A stretch of 21,597 nt of DNA from assembly GCF_000003605.2 (NCBI RefSeq), contig NW_003129229.1:1-21597 (forward strand), read 5' to 3'. This DNA is from Saccoglossus kowalevskii. Lineage: Eukaryota > Hemichordata > Enteropneusta > Harrimaniidae. Shown piece after piece: positions 20,860-21,597 of this stretch. A model generated the notes under the pieces. That model saw only the letters and a list, made by a program, of their open reading frames with translations. It searched no databases and was not told where the DNA came from. Position numbers and translations under genes: made by a program. The stretch's first letter is position 1. Every line of letters begins with the position of its first letter.

Positions 20860-21293
20860 TGTACATGTACAGCTATTATATTCTTAGTATTCACAGTGTT
20901 CGGTGTACATGTACAGCTATTATATTCTCAGTACTCACAGTGTTCGGTGTACTTGTACAGCTATTATATTCTTAGTATTCCCAGTGTTCGGTGTACATGT
21001 ACAGCTATTATATTCACAGTATTCACAGTGTTCTTTGTACTTGCACAGCTATTATATTCTCAGTATTCACAGTGTTCGGTGTACTTGTACAGCTATTATA
21101 TTCTCAGTATTCACTGTGTTCGGTGCACTTGTACAGCTATTATATTCTTAGTATTCACAGTGTTCGGTGTACTTGTACACTATTATTTTCTCAGTATTCA
21201 CTTTGTTCGGAGTACATGTACAGCTATTATATTCTTAGTATTCGCAGTGTTCGATGTACTTGTACAGCTATTATATTCTCAGTATTCACAGTG
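20860..21293. repeat. Family U fragment near the window end
   Basis: Matches 2450-2883 at offset 18410 and 14844-15277 at offset 6016. It carries agtactcacag, ttctttgtacttgcac and the 43-bp monomer at 21178. gttcggagtacatg near 21209 is private. After about 21293 (ttccatg) the sequence returns to mixed monomers up to the end, with no gene. The last monomer has an extra t (attctttag). Confidence 0.8.
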
Positions 21294-21597
21294 TTCCATG
21301 TACATGTACAGCTATTATATTCTCAGTATTCACTGTGTTCGGTGTACATGTACAGCTATTATATTCTAAGTATCCACAGTGTTCGATGTACTTGTACAGC
21401 TATTATATACTCAGTATTTACTGTGCTCCGTGTTCTTCTACAGTTATTATATTCTTAGTATTCACTGTGTTCGGTGTATTTGTACAGCTATTATATTCTC
21501 AGTATTCACAGTGTTCCGTGTACTTGTACAGCTATTATATTCTTATTATTCACTGTGTTGTGTGTACATGTACAGTTATTATATTCTTTAGTATTTC

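Larger units (their letters stand above)
1..21597. repeat. 44-bp satellite (tandem repeat) array filling the window
   Basis: About 490 head-to-tail copies of a 44-bp unit cover the window from end to end. Landmarks that recur in nearly every copy, in order, are cagctattatattct, the variable cTcag/cTtag/cTaag, tattcac, AGTG or TGTG, ttcgg, and tgtac-NN-gta, which joins the next cag. The commonest form has 10 A, 8 C, 8 G and 18 T. Most copies are exactly 44 bp; a minority are 40-45 bp through 1-2 base indels. Substitutions cluster at positions 16, 26, 32-34 and 40, and variants are shared between distant copies, as expected for a satellite evolving by unequal exchange and conversion. Neither end shows unique sequence, so the true array is longer than the window. 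No gene lies in it. The setting is inferred to be eukaryotic; the species is unknown. Confidence 0.99.

Noticed and set aside
1-21597. CRISPR array
   Set aside because: The period of 44 bp is constant, but there are no unique spacers. The whole unit is conserved, with single-base variants shared between distant copies, and there are no cas genes.
1-21597. Mobile element, retroviral or rolling-circle element
   Set aside because: No terminal repeats, transposase, polymerase or integrase-like translation appears on either strand. Rolling-circle amplification is only an inference from unit phase.
1-21597. Telomeric repeat, rRNA or tRNA genes
   Set aside because: The unit is far longer than telomeric motifs, and no conserved rRNA or tRNA segments are present anywhere in the window.

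Overview
The whole 21.6 kb window is one uninterrupted tandem repeat. I find no protein-coding gene, RNA gene, CRISPR array or mobile element. The monomer is 44 bp, about 64% A+T, and T-rich on the given strand (18 T against 10 A in the commonest form). About 490 copies follow one another head to tail from the first base to the last, with no unique flank on either side. This is typical of eukaryotic satellite or large minisatellite DNA (heterochromatic, centromeric, subtelomeric or a very large VNTR). The sequence alone does not identify the species.

Monomer numbering used here: position 1 is the c of cagctatt. The most variable positions are 16 (C, T or A in cTcag / cTtag / cTaag), 26 (A or T in cacag / cactg), 32-34 (cgg, cga, ccg, agg, ggg) and 40 (T, A or G in acttg / acatg / acgtg). 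Each typical monomer ends in a 12-bp dyad, TGTAC-NN-GTACA, that runs into the next copy. Two GTAC sites per 44 bp are therefore almost invariant.

Above the monomer level the array is a mosaic of larger duplicated blocks, recognised by rare variants kept at constant offsets. I name two main families. Family D (unit about 1.32 kb) occurs at about 45-953, 1555-1880, 4640-5150, 5890-7140 (rearranged), 7463-8780 with its direct tandem copy 8781-9990, 17754-19190 and 20250-20859. Family U (unit 1846 bp) occurs at 1881-3726 with a partial tandem copy 3727-4447, at 11968-13237 with a re-entrant piece 13241-13480, at 14193-16120 with a partial tandem copy 16121-16466, and at 20860-21293. Smaller shared blocks lie at 982-1545, 5159-5722 and 19372-19560, and at 16640-17065 and 19672-20010. 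A locally homogenised stretch lies at about 10640-11360. Sub-arrays of an 88-bp dimer sit inside family D.

Many open reading frames exist on the + strand (up to 290 codons) and essentially none on the - strand. This follows from the monomer: the commonest form has no stop codon on the + strand, and 44 is not a multiple of 3, so all three frames read the same 44-residue cycle. I treat these ORFs as by-products of the repeat, not as genes. The useful content is the pattern of duplication, which records unequal exchange, gene conversion or rolling-circle-like amplification, and the strictly periodic dyad, which could be a protein-binding site.
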